A stretch of 64,000 nucleotides of DNA from Shimia_B sp039815465 (GTDB lineage Bacteria > Pseudomonadota > Alphaproteobacteria > Rhodobacterales > Rhodobacteraceae), in contig JBCBZG010000006.1 in the NCBI GenBank assembly GCA_039815465.1, forward strand, positions 142,931-206,930, given 5' to 3'. A program made the translations under genes and the position numbers. How positions within the stretch are numbered: the stretch's first letter is position 1; each line of letters starts with the position of its first letter. Positions 9,616-18,219 of the stretch are shown in pieces. The notes beneath the pieces are model-generated. The model worked only from the letters and a program-made list of their open reading frames with translations, was not told where the DNA came from and made no database searches.

Positions 9616-9782
9616 GGGTCAGGAGCGATCTCTTGTGCATAGGTCAGCGCGGCCCAAAACTCACGGGGCGTAGCTTTCCAGAAACTTTCAGGGGACCATT
9701 TCAGGCCAATTGTGGCAGCTAGGAAGCACTGCTCGACATAGCCGCGACGAATTCGGCTTCTGCTTCCGCCGCGGCCAGCCGC
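9612..9782 (-). CDS. Tail assembly chaperone T-part, reached by -1 frameshift
   Basis: The segment reads as the short chaperone family seen before tape measures (about 56 residues, core YVEQCFLAATIGLKW then SPESFWKATPREFWAAL). Its only in-frame start candidate is a TTG at 9812 without a good ribosome site. It overlaps the end of the upstream gene in the -1 frame. An A-AAA-AAG slippery heptamer at 9782-9788 in the correct phase would join it to the upstream gene, giving a G-GT pair as in lambda. It stops with an ATGA overlap onto the tape-measure start. Confidence 0.7.
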   Translation of the reverse strand, partial: AAGRGGSRSRIRRGYVEQCFLAATIGLKWSPESFWKATPREFWAALTYAQEIAPDP

Positions 9783-10123
9783 TTTTTTGCGAGATGCTCG
9801 GGTGTGTAGCAAAGCGCGTCGAGGAAGTCGGTGACGGGGCCGCGCACAGCGTCGCCTGAGATCCCCATTTCGAAGAGGCGTTTAGCGATATGCTCCGCAG
9901 TGAACTCATGCGGATCATAGGTGGCGTCCGGCACCTCTGCGGATTGCAAGCCCAGCAGAACGACTTGACCAAGCGTTTCCATAGTGAGGCGATGCTCAGC
10001 ATGGAGCGAGCGCAGAACTGGCAAAGCGGCGCCGATCTCCTGTTCAAGCTTGTTGGCCGCGTCGAAAGTGGGGGCCATGGGATAGTCACGGCCCCCAAGT
10101 GTGATGGTGACGACAGGGCGCAT
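9719..10123 (-). CDS. Tail assembly chaperone (G-like)
   Basis: This 134-residue protein starts MRPVVTITLGGRDYPMAP and has helical segments about the size of tail chaperones that coat the tape measure before tube polymerisation. It follows the tail tube gene by one base of overlap and precedes the tape measure, the expected slot. After residue 114 a fraction of ribosomes may shift to the -1 frame at the AAAAAAG heptamer (9782-9788), producing a product of about 170 residues. The zero-frame product ends in an Ala/Glu-rich tail. Confidence 0.8.
   Translation of the reverse strand: MRPVVTITLGGRDYPMAPTFDAANKLEQEIGAALPVLRSLHAEHRLTMETLGQVVLLGLQSAEVPDATYDPHEFTAEHIAKRLFEMGISGDAVRGPVTDFLDALCYTPEHLAKKRLAAAEAEAEFVAAMSSSAS
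9782..9788 (-). promoter_or_regulatory. A-AAA-AAG slippery site for -1 frameshift
   Basis: On the minus strand the codons GCA AAA AAG of the chaperone gene place the heptamer A-AAA-AAG exactly in the X-XXY-YYZ phase that favours -1 slippage. Slippage enters the frame encoding the T-like C-terminus. A GC-rich stretch (GCGGCTGGCCGCGGCGG) lies immediately downstream and could form the stimulating structure. Confidence 0.65.
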
Positions 10124-10557
10124 CAGGCGCTCAACGAAGGCGTCGGATCATCGCCATGAGCCGCAAAATCGACCGTCATCGTGGCTTCGGTCTTGGCCTT
10201 AGAATGGTTCTCTGTGGTCACTGTGACCAAGAAAACACCCGCATAGCCGCGCACCCCAGGCCGTTTGCCCGTCATTTCACAGTACCACGGCGTGCTTGTG
10301 TCATGGGCTTGCCAAACAAGCCCCTGCCCTTCGGGCTGCGGACGCTCGATGCCGACCGTGCATTGCGCAGTCATTCCCGTGTCGTTGTGAACGGCAATTA
10401 TTGCGTTCTTGTACCGCTCCTGGTTCATGGACTTGCCCGGGTTGATCGTAAGATCACCCTGAATCTCAAGTTCGACCATCTCGCCGCCCTCTTGGCCGGT
10501 ACGAGACATTTTTACGATCATGTCATAGCCGGAGTGGACGTTCGGGTTGTTGGACAT
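10123..10557 (-). CDS. Major tail tube protein
   Basis: This 144-residue protein starts MSNNPNVHSGYDMIVKMS. It is mostly beta with the internal pattern GDLTINPGKSMNQERYKNA typical of tube proteins from Rhodobacter-type siphophages. It is preceded by the tail terminator-like gene and followed by the tail chaperones. Many copies stack to form the tube through which DNA passes. Confidence 0.8.
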   Translation of the reverse strand: MSNNPNVHSGYDMIVKMSRTGQEGGEMVELEIQGDLTINPGKSMNQERYKNAIIAVHNDTGMTAQCTVGIERPQPEGQGLVWQAHDTSTPWYCEMTGKRPGVRGYAGVFLVTVTTENHSKAKTEATMTVDFAAHGDDPTPSLSA

Positions 10558-10578
10558 TTTAGCCTCCTTCAGGCGCTG

Positions 10579-10995
10579 CTAGAGAATGACGCGATACCGG
10601 GAGACGCTCGACGGCTCCGCGCCGTCATCCCCGTCATCGAAGTCGGTTGAAGTGTGCTCCAATGGGCAATCGAAAAGCCTCGACGCCATCAGTGCGGTGT
10701 GGAGCTTGCCCGTGATCTGCTTCACGAACATGAGCCCCATGTCGTAGGCCACCTCGCCGCCTGGCCGGATCAAAACCCGCACCAGGAATGGATGCGCCGC
10801 GACCTCGCGGTTCTTCATCGACCGATCCTGGACGCTGAACCCGTCCATGACGATGTAAAGCCCCGTCTGGTCGCGCGGCGCGTGATCGAAGACCGGCACA
10901 TCCACAAGCTCGCCATGACGCTCTACGTCCGCGACGGCGGCTGTTAGAACCGCATAGAGCGCGGCTTGAAGGTCAGGTTCCTGCGCGACCGTCAT
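10579..10995 (-). CDS. Tail terminator / DUF3168-like protein
   Basis: This 138-residue protein starts with MTVAQEPDLQAALYAVLTA and contains PVFDHAPRDQTGLYIVMDG. That pattern (PVYDxxPxxxxxPYIxxG) is characteristic of DUF3168 tail completion proteins. It would cap the tail at the head-proximal end. It overlaps the preceding gene by 4 bp and lies just before the tube gene, the usual place. Confidence 0.8.
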   Translation of the reverse strand: MTVAQEPDLQAALYAVLTAAVADVERHGELVDVPVFDHAPRDQTGLYIVMDGFSVQDRSMKNREVAAHPFLVRVLIRPGGEVAYDMGLMFVKQITGKLHTALMASRLFDCPLEHTSTDFDDGDDGAEPSSVSRYRVIL

Positions 10996-11420
10996 CGCCC
11001 AAACCGCCTTAGAATATCGCGCAGAACCGCTTCCTGGTCCGCGATGTAGACATGCTCGTGCAGCTCGAACACTTCGTCATGCGCAGGGCGCGCAGGCTGC
11101 GTTGCGGTGCCGTAGAACAGTGCGCGAGCCTGAATCCCGGCCTCACGTTGCGCGCGCGATGACAGGAGCCCTACGCGGCCCGACAGTGCGGCACGCGACG
11201 TCGAGGACCGATAGAACCGGCGTAGGCGCCCCGTACGGGATTGCACGCCGCGCTGCCCGTGATGAAAGTCATCGTAAGACGCCAGGCGGTCCATCACCTC
11301 GGCACGCATCTCGCGCGTGTGCTTGCGAATGGGCTCGATAGCCCGGTCAGCCACATCGAGCCCCATCGCCTTAATCTCACGCCGGAGCGATCCGACGCCG
11401 CGCACGCGACTGGCCATCAC
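10992..11420 (-). CDS. HK97 gp10-like head-tail connector
   Basis: This 142-residue basic protein begins VRGVGSLRREIKAMG. It has the layout of HK97 gp10-family neck proteins: an N-terminal helical pair, an Arg-rich middle with SRTGRLRRFY, and a closing helix. It overlaps both neighbours by 4 bp. It probably helps join completed heads to tails. The family call is by pattern and position. Confidence 0.7.
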   Translation of the reverse strand: MMASRVRGVGSLRREIKAMGLDVADRAIEPIRKHTREMRAEVMDRLASYDDFHHGQRGVQSRTGRLRRFYRSSTSRAALSGRVGLLSSRAQREAGIQARALFYGTATQPARPAHDEVFELHEHVYIADQEAVLRDILRRFGR

Positions 11421-11761
11421 GATACCTCCACCGCAACCACAAAGAGATAGCGAGGGTGCATCTCGACGATGGTCGGGCGCGACTTGATCTCATACGTCCG
11501 GGCTCCGACATGGGCGCGCATGTCCGGCTTGAGCCCTTCGGTTTTTGAGCTCTTCGTAAAGAACAGACGCGCAGGCGTGTCGTGGGTCACGGCTCCCGCG
11601 GTCACTTGCTCGGTTGAGGCGCGGAAACCGGTCGGTTTCTCGACGCGGCACGCGCAGGAATGATATTCCCTCCAAGCTCCGCTGCGACCACCCGACAGAG
11701 ATGCATCATTCGAGGACCGCTGCCTGATCACGGCGCGGCTGTTCAAAGAACCCGGTTGCAT
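11417..11761 (-). CDS. Head-tail joining (stopper) protein
   Basis: This 114-residue beta-rich protein starts MQPGSLNSRAVIRQRSS. The GSLNxRxxIxQ start and later KPDMRAHVGARTYEIKSRP match the phage head-tail joining family (HK97 gp7-like, SPP1 gp16-like). Its role is to close the portal after packaging. It lies between the connector and gp10-like genes. Confidence 0.8.
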   Translation of the reverse strand: MQPGSLNSRAVIRQRSSNDASLSGGRSGAWREYHSCACRVEKPTGFRASTEQVTAGAVTHDTPARLFFTKSSKTEGLKPDMRAHVGARTYEIKSRPTIVEMHPRYLFVVAVEVS

Positions 11762-11767
11762 ATCGGC

Positions 11768-12310
11768 TTAGCCCATCACACAGCAGAGCGGCGAAATCAG
11801 CGCTTCAGCGCCGAAGGGAATGGCCGTCGCGGCGGTAGAAGGCGACACAGCCGCGCGGTTCACGAACCAATGGGCCACCAGCAGCCTGACGATCTGCTTA
11901 TAGTCCTCCGGGACATTGGACGCGTCTGCCCACCCGGCGCGGAACGTCAGGAAGAGCCCGTCTGCGTTCGAAGGCAAATCGCTGAGCGACACCTGGTCTT
12001 CAAACACCTGCAATGCAGCGCCAGGAACCTCGACCCAACTGTCTGCGTCCTTCCGTTCGATTGCGAAGCCTCTGCAATCGGGGAAAGGCAAATTCACGAC
12101 GTCAGGCCGTTTGTTTAGCGGAAGCGCCCATTTCTGATCGAGAATGCACCGCCCCAAGCGACCCGTGTAGCCATCAAGAAAGCTGACAGCGGCGCGCTCG
12201 AAGCTCATGATAAGATCATCATGATATTCCGGCTCGCTTTCGCAATGGACGTGCAGTTCGGCGACCGGGACCAAAGGGCCCTGCGGCGCTTCCACCAAAA
12301 CGGGACGCAT
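11768..12310 (-). CDS. Head-tail connector (gp6-like adaptor)
   Basis: This 180-residue protein has HDDLIMSFERAAVSFLDGYTGR at about residues 30-51. Such a helical motif near the N-terminus is typical of HK97 gp6 or DnaPack-family adaptors that bind below the portal. A C-terminal segment (DYKQIVRLLVAHWFVNR) also fits the family. It shares one base with the preceding gene. Confidence 0.8.
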   Translation of the reverse strand: MRPVLVEAPQGPLVPVAELHVHCESEPEYHDDLIMSFERAAVSFLDGYTGRLGRCILDQKWALPLNKRPDVVNLPFPDCRGFAIERKDADSWVEVPGAALQVFEDQVSLSDLPSNADGLFLTFRAGWADASNVPEDYKQIVRLLVAHWFVNRAAVSPSTAATAIPFGAEALISPLCCVMG

Positions 12311-12693
12311 CAGGCTTTAGACCCGCCGCTCTTGTTCTCTGGCGCGCCTCCTTGCGCTTTCTTCTCGGCAGCGGCCTTGTCAGCAGCGGCCTTGTCAGCA
12401 GCGGCCTTGTCAGCAGCGGCCTTGTCAGCAGCGGCCTTGTCAGCAGCGGCCTTGTCAGCAGCGGCCTTGTCAGCAGCGGCCTTGTCAGCAGCGGCGCTGG
12501 TTTGGCCTTTGCCCAAACCAAGCGCCTCACGGACGGCTTGCGCGTCACCGTCGCTCAGACACTCGAGGTCGAGCGCAGCCTTCAGCGCAATCGCATCCTC
12601 TTCGAGGTCAAGTTCCGCGTCAGTTTCGATTTCAACTGGATAGGCTGAGCCAGGAAGCACCACCAAAAAGGCGGCAATGGGATTGATTTTCAT
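12310..12693 (-). CDS. Small phage protein with AAADK pentapeptide repeats
   Basis: This 127-residue protein has an N-terminal beta/acidic part (MKINPIAAFLVVLPGSAYPVE, then an acidic helix to about residue 65). Eight tandem AAADK repeats plus one AAAEK follow, and it ends in a Gly/Ser/Lys-rich tail. The position between capsid and head-tail connector suggests a head-associated protein. The repeats would form a lysine/aspartate-rich helix. I do not recognise a family for the N-terminal part. Confidence 0.7.
   Translation of the reverse strand: MKINPIAAFLVVLPGSAYPVEIETDAELDLEEDAIALKAALDLECLSDGDAQAVREALGLGKGQTSAAADKAAADKAAADKAAADKAAADKAAADKAAADKAAADKAAAEKKAQGGAPENKSGGSKA
12368..12487. repeat. 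Eight perfect 15-bp tandem repeats
   Basis: The unit GCAGCGGCCTTGTCA occurs eight times in a row without change. It encodes AAADK repeats on the minus strand. The perfect identity of copies points to recent slippage or unequal recombination. Confidence 0.95.
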
Positions 12694-12707
12694 AGCATGT
12701 CCTCATG

Positions 12708-12739
12708 AAAAACCCCGCGAGGCAAGCGCTCCGCGGGGT
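12708..12739 (-). terminator. Rho-independent terminator after capsid gene
   Basis: On the minus strand ACCCCGCG and CGCGGGGT pair around a 12-nt loop and are followed by TTTTT. It begins about 28 bp after the capsid stop and just before the AAADK gene, so it probably tunes down tail expression relative to capsid. Confidence 0.8.
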
Positions 12740-12766
12740 CTGTTTCAGGTTGCCTTCAGTGCGGAC

Positions 12767-14020
12767 TTAGGCGGCGCACTTCAGGAATTTGATGGCGTCG
12801 TCGTTGGTGGGCGTTCCACCCAGACGCTGCCGAATGTGCCACTTCTTGAAGCCGGGCTTGGTGATCTCGTCTGGCGTGATGCGCAGGCCGTGACGCTCGA
12901 CGAGGGTATAGCCCTTCTTGAAGTCACCGAACGCCAACGGGGTGCTGTTGGCCGCGATGTCGGGCATCGCCTCTCCTGTTGCCACCGAATACCCCAGCAG
13001 CGTCGCTGGCTGGCCGACGACCAAGCTGTCCGTCCACAGAAAGCGGCCGTTTGCGTCCTTCATGGTGCGCACCACAGATGTGGTCATGGAATTCATGAGC
13101 CACGACGCGTTAGCGCGATACTGCGCCTTCAGCTTGTAGACGAGCTTTATGAGGCGGTCTGCGTCGCCGATATCGTTCGCAACCCCTGACGCGAGGAACT
13201 GATAGACCATGTCGGCGCGCGCCCCGTCTTCATCCGCGACCGGCGCTGTGCCGAGCATCCCCTTGGGCTTCTTTGTGCCGTCACCAGAGATGACAGCAAC
13301 ATCGCGGGCGTTTGCGAACGAGACACGGGCGGATTTTGCCAACCAGTCTTCGATGTTGAAGAAAACATCATCGAGCTGTTCCTCTTGGGCCTCGGGATAG
13401 GCATAAACCGTACCCATGCTTGGCTCCGCTTCGTAGATTTCCGGCTTAGCGGTCGTGTTGCGCGCGTCGCCCGCACCGACCCAGCCGAAGCCCATGCCGC
13501 CCTTGTCCACGAGTTCCTTGTAGTCGCTGGTGCCGACCTGGACGACATTGACTAGGCCCGACATCACGCTGTCGTCGTTCGTCTTGGATTGGATGTCCTG
13601 AGAGATTACCGTTGGAACAGCTACGCCTGCCCCGCTCCCGGCAGCGGATCCCAGGGCCTTCAGCTCTGCTTCCTTCACCGAAGCTTCGAGCGACGGCGCG
13701 CCGCGGCCACGGAAGTACTCCAGGAACGCCGTCTTGTGCGCCAGCTGCTCCTCGTTTTGATCATCCCCAGCACCACCGCCACGACGACCGGCTTTCAACG
13801 AGGCCTCTTCAGCCATCTCTTTCGCTTCTTTGAGCTCCGCCAGATACTCGTCTTCCTTTGCCTTGCGATCTTCGAACCCTTTGGTGACCAGCTCCTCCAG
13901 TTTTTGGAAAGATGCCTTGTCGACCGCATCGCCTTTCAGCTTGTCGACTTCTTTGCGGATGAGTTCGCTGTTTTTGCGGTCCTCAATGATGAGGTCCTTT
14001 ACTTCAGCAAGAGTTGCCAT
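12767..14020 (-). CDS. Major capsid protein, HK97 fold, with scaffold region
   Basis: This 417-residue protein has a long charged coiled-coil N-terminal section (about 1-90, ending in a Gly/Asp-rich stretch) that would act as scaffold and be removed by the protease encoded next door. The capsid domain follows from about residue 120 (GVAVPTVISQDI, MGFGWVGAGDARN, then NEEQL-type E-loop and LGYSVATGEAMPDIAANSTPLAFGDF near the C-terminus). This motif set is typical of HK97-family capsids. An AGGAGG-like site precedes the ATG. It lies after the protease and portal genes as expected. Confidence 0.93.
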   Translation of the reverse strand: MATLAEVKDLIIEDRKNSELIRKEVDKLKGDAVDKASFQKLEELVTKGFEDRKAKEDEYLAELKEAKEMAEEASLKAGRRGGGAGDDQNEEQLAHKTAFLEYFRGRGAPSLEASVKEAELKALGSAAGSGAGVAVPTVISQDIQSKTNDDSVMSGLVNVVQVGTSDYKELVDKGGMGFGWVGAGDARNTTAKPEIYEAEPSMGTVYAYPEAQEEQLDDVFFNIEDWLAKSARVSFANARDVAVISGDGTKKPKGMLGTAPVADEDGARADMVYQFLASGVANDIGDADRLIKLVYKLKAQYRANASWLMNSMTTSVVRTMKDANGRFLWTDSLVVGQPATLLGYSVATGEAMPDIAANSTPLAFGDFKKGYTLVERHGLRITPDEITKPGFKKWHIRQRLGGTPTNDDAIKFLKCAA

Positions 14021-14029
14021 GCTGTCCTC

Positions 14030-14722
14030 CTATGACAACGAGTTCATGAGGCTGGAAGCTTCCAAAGCTTCCAGCAGTTCCGAATAGTCCTCACCGCCCG
14101 AGTCACTCAGGGCTTGAACACCTTTCCAGCCGTCGCGCATCAGCACGTCAGCCACGCGGCGCGACATGGGGACTCCCTCACCCAGTTTGCGCTCAAACTC
14201 CCGTTGCGACATCGATGCAGCCTTCACCGCGTCGATTGTCGCCTCCGGGTTCATCGGGAAGGTTACAAGCGACACCTCCCAAAGCTCTGCTTTTTCGATG
14301 ATTCGAACCCATCGGTCATCGACCTTGGCTTCGCGGAATTCGAGGGTCCGATAACCGATCGAGAGGCCGTCGATGGCCCCGGCCTTGACCAGTGCCGTCG
14401 CGCTAGGCCCGCCTTCGACGTCACCGAGAATGCGACCTTTGACTCGGAGCCCAGTGTCATCCTCTTTGACCTCATCCCAAACACCAATCGGGCGAGATGG
14501 GTTGTGCTGCCAAAGGAACTTGACCTTGATGCCGCTTTTCAAGCTGTCGGTAAATGCGCCGGGCTCAACGATGTCTCCGCCCGTGTCCACGTTGCCAAAA
14601 ATGGCTCCATAACCCTCGACCGTTCCATCATTGGCCGCTTTGAACTGCGGCACCATGTTGCCTTCGGCAACGGCAAGGCCCGATTTGCGCTCCGGCGCAC
14701 CGAAAGGTTTAGTCTTCAGCAT
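14030..14722 (-). CDS. HK97 prohead protease (S78)
   Basis: This serine protease would mature the capsid shell by cutting the scaffold region. I chose ATG 14722 (MLKTKPFG, preceded by GAAGGA at a good distance) over the upstream GTG at 14743, giving 230 residues. It has the GYGAIFGNVDTGGDIVEPGAF start domain, the KFLWQHNPSRPIG motif holding the catalytic His, and a later Ser in AGAIDGLSIGY. It overlaps the portal gene by 14 bp. Confidence 0.9.
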   Translation of the reverse strand: MLKTKPFGAPERKSGLAVAEGNMVPQFKAANDGTVEGYGAIFGNVDTGGDIVEPGAFTDSLKSGIKVKFLWQHNPSRPIGVWDEVKEDDTGLRVKGRILGDVEGGPSATALVKAGAIDGLSIGYRTLEFREAKVDDRWVRIIEKAELWEVSLVTFPMNPEATIDAVKAASMSQREFERKLGEGVPMSRRVADVLMRDGWKGVQALSDSGGEDYSELLEALEASSLMNSLS

Positions 14723-15905
14723 CGTCGCCGTCCTTCTCTGCACTTGGGTTCGGGTTTGTTAAAAGCGGGGAGGCGGGATCCTCGCTGACACCCGCGGTGG
14801 GTAGGTCTTCCAGCATCGCAACGGTTTTCGGGGCCATTGCCCCAACTGTGCGGAGCGCAACGTAGAGCTTGCCGCGATCCGCGGGTGCTCCCTGCAACAG
14901 GCCCTGCAAAGCCACGTCGCAATAGAAGCCCTCCTCCAGCCGTTTTGCGCCAAGGGCGTCCTTGTCGAAGCTCTGGCGGAACCGGCGGGTCCAGGGCATG
15001 ACGCAGTCCTGAACGTGAATGATGTTCCACGTATAGGCGCTTGCGTTGTTGTGGTCGGTGATGGCGTGCATCAACCGCGCGGGCTGAACCCGGTAGGCGC
15101 TCGCGATCTGCGTCACCACTCGAGAATAGGTTTCTTCCTGCTGTAGCTCCTGCGGCGTCAGGCTGAGCTTGGTGTAGAACAACTCGCCAAGATCAATCGG
15201 CATCAAGCCACCGTCGGACGATGGCCCGAAATACTTCATGATGCGATCAACGAACGACTGGGCCTTGTCCTTCGAGTTGATCTTGTCGGAGCTTATGATC
15301 CCATTTGGACGGCCTGCCTTCCGGGCCAAAGACGTCATCATTGCGTCGAGGCGACGGGCCAGGTCGATCGCCTGGCGCGCCGTCTGCGTGATGTTTAACC
15401 CAAGCTGCGGCCCCCGAAGCACCAGCAGTTCCGAACGCGGCACAACCTCCCAAGCACCGTCTGCCAGTCGAACTGACCACTTGCCTTGATCGTTGCGCCA
15501 GTTCCCGTAGGGCAGCGGCGTCACTTCCCGCGTTTTGCCACCGACCTTGTTTAGATGATGTACTCCGACGCCATGAAGAGCGGCGTCAGCCACAAGCGCT
15601 TCGATCCACTCCATCGCCGTGAAACCATCATCGACATCGTTGGCTTCTTTGCCGATGCGGCTCAACACCCGATGCTCAGGCTGATCCGAGGCCGTGATGC
15701 TCCCGTCATCGCTCGAAAGCTTGAGTTTGGCAGGCAACTTCGCCACGTCTTCAGCGATCACGCGCTGCGCCGCAAAGACAGCCATTACACCGAGTGCCTG
15801 TTGCGGGCTGACCTTTATCGACGACAGCGCCAACGGAGTGCCGCTGTCGATTGCGTCGAGCACAGCCGCATCCACGGCAGATTTTCGGCTCCACAACCCG
15901 AACAT
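14709..15905 (-). CDS. Phage portal protein
   Basis: This 398-residue HK97-type portal forms the dodecameric ring through which DNA enters the head. Typical segments are AVFAAQRVIAEDVAKLP (about 47-63), the AALHG segment near 110, SLTPQELQQEETYSRVVTQIASAYRVQP (about 245-272) and the helix with TWNIIHVQDCVMPWTRRFRQ. The acidic tail at the C-terminus is common. It overlaps the terminase large subunit by 1 bp. Confidence 0.93.
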   Translation of the reverse strand: MFGLWSRKSAVDAAVLDAIDSGTPLALSSIKVSPQQALGVMAVFAAQRVIAEDVAKLPAKLKLSSDDGSITASDQPEHRVLSRIGKEANDVDDGFTAMEWIEALVADAALHGVGVHHLNKVGGKTREVTPLPYGNWRNDQGKWSVRLADGAWEVVPRSELLVLRGPQLGLNITQTARQAIDLARRLDAMMTSLARKAGRPNGIISSDKINSKDKAQSFVDRIMKYFGPSSDGGLMPIDLGELFYTKLSLTPQELQQEETYSRVVTQIASAYRVQPARLMHAITDHNNASAYTWNIIHVQDCVMPWTRRFRQSFDKDALGAKRLEEGFYCDVALQGLLQGAPADRGKLYVALRTVGAMAPKTVAMLEDLPTAGVSEDPASPLLTNPNPSAEKDGDDAED

Positions 15906-17626
15906 CAGACGATCACCCCGTCCATATCGAGGAGCGCAGAACCCACGCCGGATGGCTCAGGGTTTTTCACCATGAGCTGCGCGGCGTTAAGGAGCCCGAT
16001 CACCACATCGATTTTCGCCGCGCCTGCCAGCTCTTTCGTGATGTAGCTGTTGGATCGCTTCACCTCGACTTTCGCGTTCCCTACCGACCAGGAAAATACC
16101 TGCTGCGGAGCAGGCCGCATAATTTTGGATTTCAGACGAAGCGGAATGGATTTGATCGAGCTTTGAAGGGCCCAGCCTTGGGCGACGCCGGTCACAAAAG
16201 GCTGTTCGTGTCCGGCAAGCTCAAGCTCTGTGAGCAGTTCCGGCAGGCCCGCGACGTCGAGGCCGACACCCTCTTCTTCGGGCATCTTGCCGGTTTCACG
16301 CAGTTCGCCCACCAGCTCGACGATCTCCTCGACATGCTGAAACGCCGTCTTGCAGATCACCAGGTCACCCTGCTTTTCAAATAGCTCGAGCGACGGCGCG
16401 ATCGATTTACGCAGCTTCAGGACTTCAGGCTGGCACCAAGCTCGCGACCAGGCGAGCCACGTACCGGTGTCGAACACCTTGCCGAGTACAACAGCGCCGC
16501 AAAGGTCATCGTCACCGCCGCCATCCACACCGAATGTGATGACGTCACTCCGCTCAATGAGTTCTTCAAGCGTCAGCGTCGGATCCGTCGCAGCGTCCCA
16601 ATAGGCCTGCGCCCGCCATCCGTTGTCGCCTTGGGCAGTGCCAATCTCGACATTGAAGTGCTGGCTGGCCACGAGGTCGAGGGTCTCAGACCCTTCATCC
16701 TCGGCCTTTACGAGCTGGTCGCGCAAATAGCTCCGATCCACGCTCCGCCCAAGATGCGGATTGACCAGCGGCCAAAGATCCTCGTTTTTCCAGCCGCCCT
16801 TCTCTACCAGCTTGGCGGGCAACTCATAGATCAGCGCCAAAAGCGGCTGCTTGATCTCTCCATCCCGCACTCTGCGCGCCGTTTGCAACTCGCTGCGATA
16901 CACGCCCACCGGCGTCTTCTTCGATTGTGTCGTGATCTGAAGCAGGAAGTGCTTGTTCTGCGGGTGCGACAGCGCACCACGGATTTCGATGAACACGCCT
17001 TTGGCCGCGGGCTTCGAGGCAAAGACGTGTGTTTCGTCCACGAGGATCGTCGCGTTTTTAGCGCCGGTGATGATGTCGGCGTCCGCGGCCTTGATGACGA
17101 TCTCTGACGGAATGTCCGGATTGAGGTTTCTGACGGTCCGCTGCGTCGTCTGCGGCTCAGAGAATAAAGCCGAGATGCTGGTGGTGCGTTTGATGATCCC
17201 GCACGCGGTTTTGAATGCGTTGCCCGCAAGCTTGGTGGTTGGAGCGATCAGGATGAACTCAGCCTCAGGGCTGATGTTCAGGATACACGCCGTGACGATG
17301 ATCGCCGCGGCAATGGCCGTTTTGCCATTTTTCTTCGGAATCATGACGAAGAACTCGCGCAAGTAGCGCTTTTTCAGCTCCGGATCATAGCTGCCGAAGA
17401 TGACGCGAACCAGATCGAACACCCATTGGTCACAAATCTCACCAAAGGTGGGGAAGCCGTCCATGTCAGGGTTATGCAGCGATTTGAAGATGCGCAGGGC
17501 CTTCTCGGCGTAGGCATCATGCACCGGCAGATCAGGCAGAAGAGAGCGGCCCTCAATCAGGCGCTCCGCCCAATCGGGAACCGCCGTGTCCCATTCATCA
17601 AACTGGCCTGGAGCAAGCATCGACAT
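15905..17626 (-). CDS. Terminase large subunit
   Basis: This is the DNA packaging motor, with ATPase and headful or cos nuclease domains. In 573 residues it has Walker A PKKNGKT at 97-103, Walker B TILVDETH at about 193-200, and the RNase H-like nuclease domain starting with ITFGVDGGGDDDLCG (Asp368). The GGDD arrangement is typical for the Terminase_1 family of HK97-type phages. It overlaps the small subunit by one base and is followed by the portal. Confidence 0.95.
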   Translation of the reverse strand: MSMLAPGQFDEWDTAVPDWAERLIEGRSLLPDLPVHDAYAEKALRIFKSLHNPDMDGFPTFGEICDQWVFDLVRVIFGSYDPELKKRYLREFFVMIPKKNGKTAIAAAIIVTACILNISPEAEFILIAPTTKLAGNAFKTACGIIKRTTSISALFSEPQTTQRTVRNLNPDIPSEIVIKAADADIITGAKNATILVDETHVFASKPAAKGVFIEIRGALSHPQNKHFLLQITTQSKKTPVGVYRSELQTARRVRDGEIKQPLLALIYELPAKLVEKGGWKNEDLWPLVNPHLGRSVDRSYLRDQLVKAEDEGSETLDLVASQHFNVEIGTAQGDNGWRAQAYWDAATDPTLTLEELIERSDVITFGVDGGGDDDLCGAVVLGKVFDTGTWLAWSRAWCQPEVLKLRKSIAPSLELFEKQGDLVICKTAFQHVEEIVELVGELRETGKMPEEEGVGLDVAGLPELLTELELAGHEQPFVTGVAQGWALQSSIKSIPLRLKSKIMRPAPQQVFSWSVGNAKVEVKRSNSYITKELAGAAKIDVVIGLLNAAQLMVKNPEPSGVGSALLDMDGVIV

Positions 17627-18117
17627 CAGTGCACCCTTGGGTTCAGTAAGTCGTTTGTTGCGATGGCATCTTCAGCGGCTGCGACTTGCTTCTCTTTCTT
17701 GCCGCGGGGCGCAGGCGCCTCTGGTTTCTTGGGCTTGGAATCTTCGGTGCCATCCTGAACATCCGCCGCGCGCTGCCGGATCGCCTCATCCGCCAAAATC
17801 GAGTTCAGTTCCTTGATCGCCGAAACGTTGCCCTTTTGCGCCGCCGCGTCGAGGCGCAGGATGTTTTTGGCCCGCTCATCCGCTACCGCGCGCCGCCGAG
17901 CCGCCTTGATCGCTTTGGACCCAGACTTAAAATAATGCTTCGTCAGCGTAGGAACCGAGACGCCAAGTTCCTCTGCGATCTGCTTTTGATCCACCCCCGC
18001 AACCAACAACAGCCTGACTTTATTGCAGTTTTCGGCTGTAGCGATATGCCCATTGGCCCCAGCCTTCCCGTGGTTATCCGGGATGGGGTCGCCAAGAAGG
18101 TCGAATTTAGGGTTCAC
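17626..18117 (-). CDS. Terminase small subunit
   Basis: This 163-residue protein has a helix-turn-helix near residues 40-60 (DQKQIAEELGVSVPTLTKHYF), a basic middle region, and an Ala/Lys/Pro-rich C-terminus. It would recognise the packaging site and recruit the large subunit. It is directly upstream of TerL with a one-base overlap, and about 100 bp after the HNH gene. The TerS-HNH gap may hold the cos or pac site. Confidence 0.85.
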   Translation of the reverse strand: MNPKFDLLGDPIPDNHGKAGANGHIATAENCNKVRLLLVAGVDQKQIAEELGVSVPTLTKHYFKSGSKAIKAARRRAVADERAKNILRLDAAAQKGNVSAIKELNSILADEAIRQRAADVQDGTEDSKPKKPEAPAPRGKKEKQVAAAEDAIATNDLLNPRVH

Positions 18118-18219
18118 AGAAAAAAAATCTCCGAATGAGATGTGTGCGGGTCTAGCCGCGATGGGGGTTGCAGGTTTTCGACCGCCCCCCTTCTGGCGGC
18201 GCAGTCGGCCCGGACGGAG
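18118..18219. other. Candidate packaging site (cos) region
   Basis: This 102-bp gap between the HNH endonuclease and terminase small subunit genes is GC-rich in its left-to-right second half and has no gene. In HK97-type phages the cos site lies in this place. No cohesive-end sequence can be identified by eye. Confidence 0.3.

Noticed and set aside
12368..12487. CRISPR array
   Set aside because: The repeats are 15 bp, directly adjacent, without spacers, and in frame in a protein.
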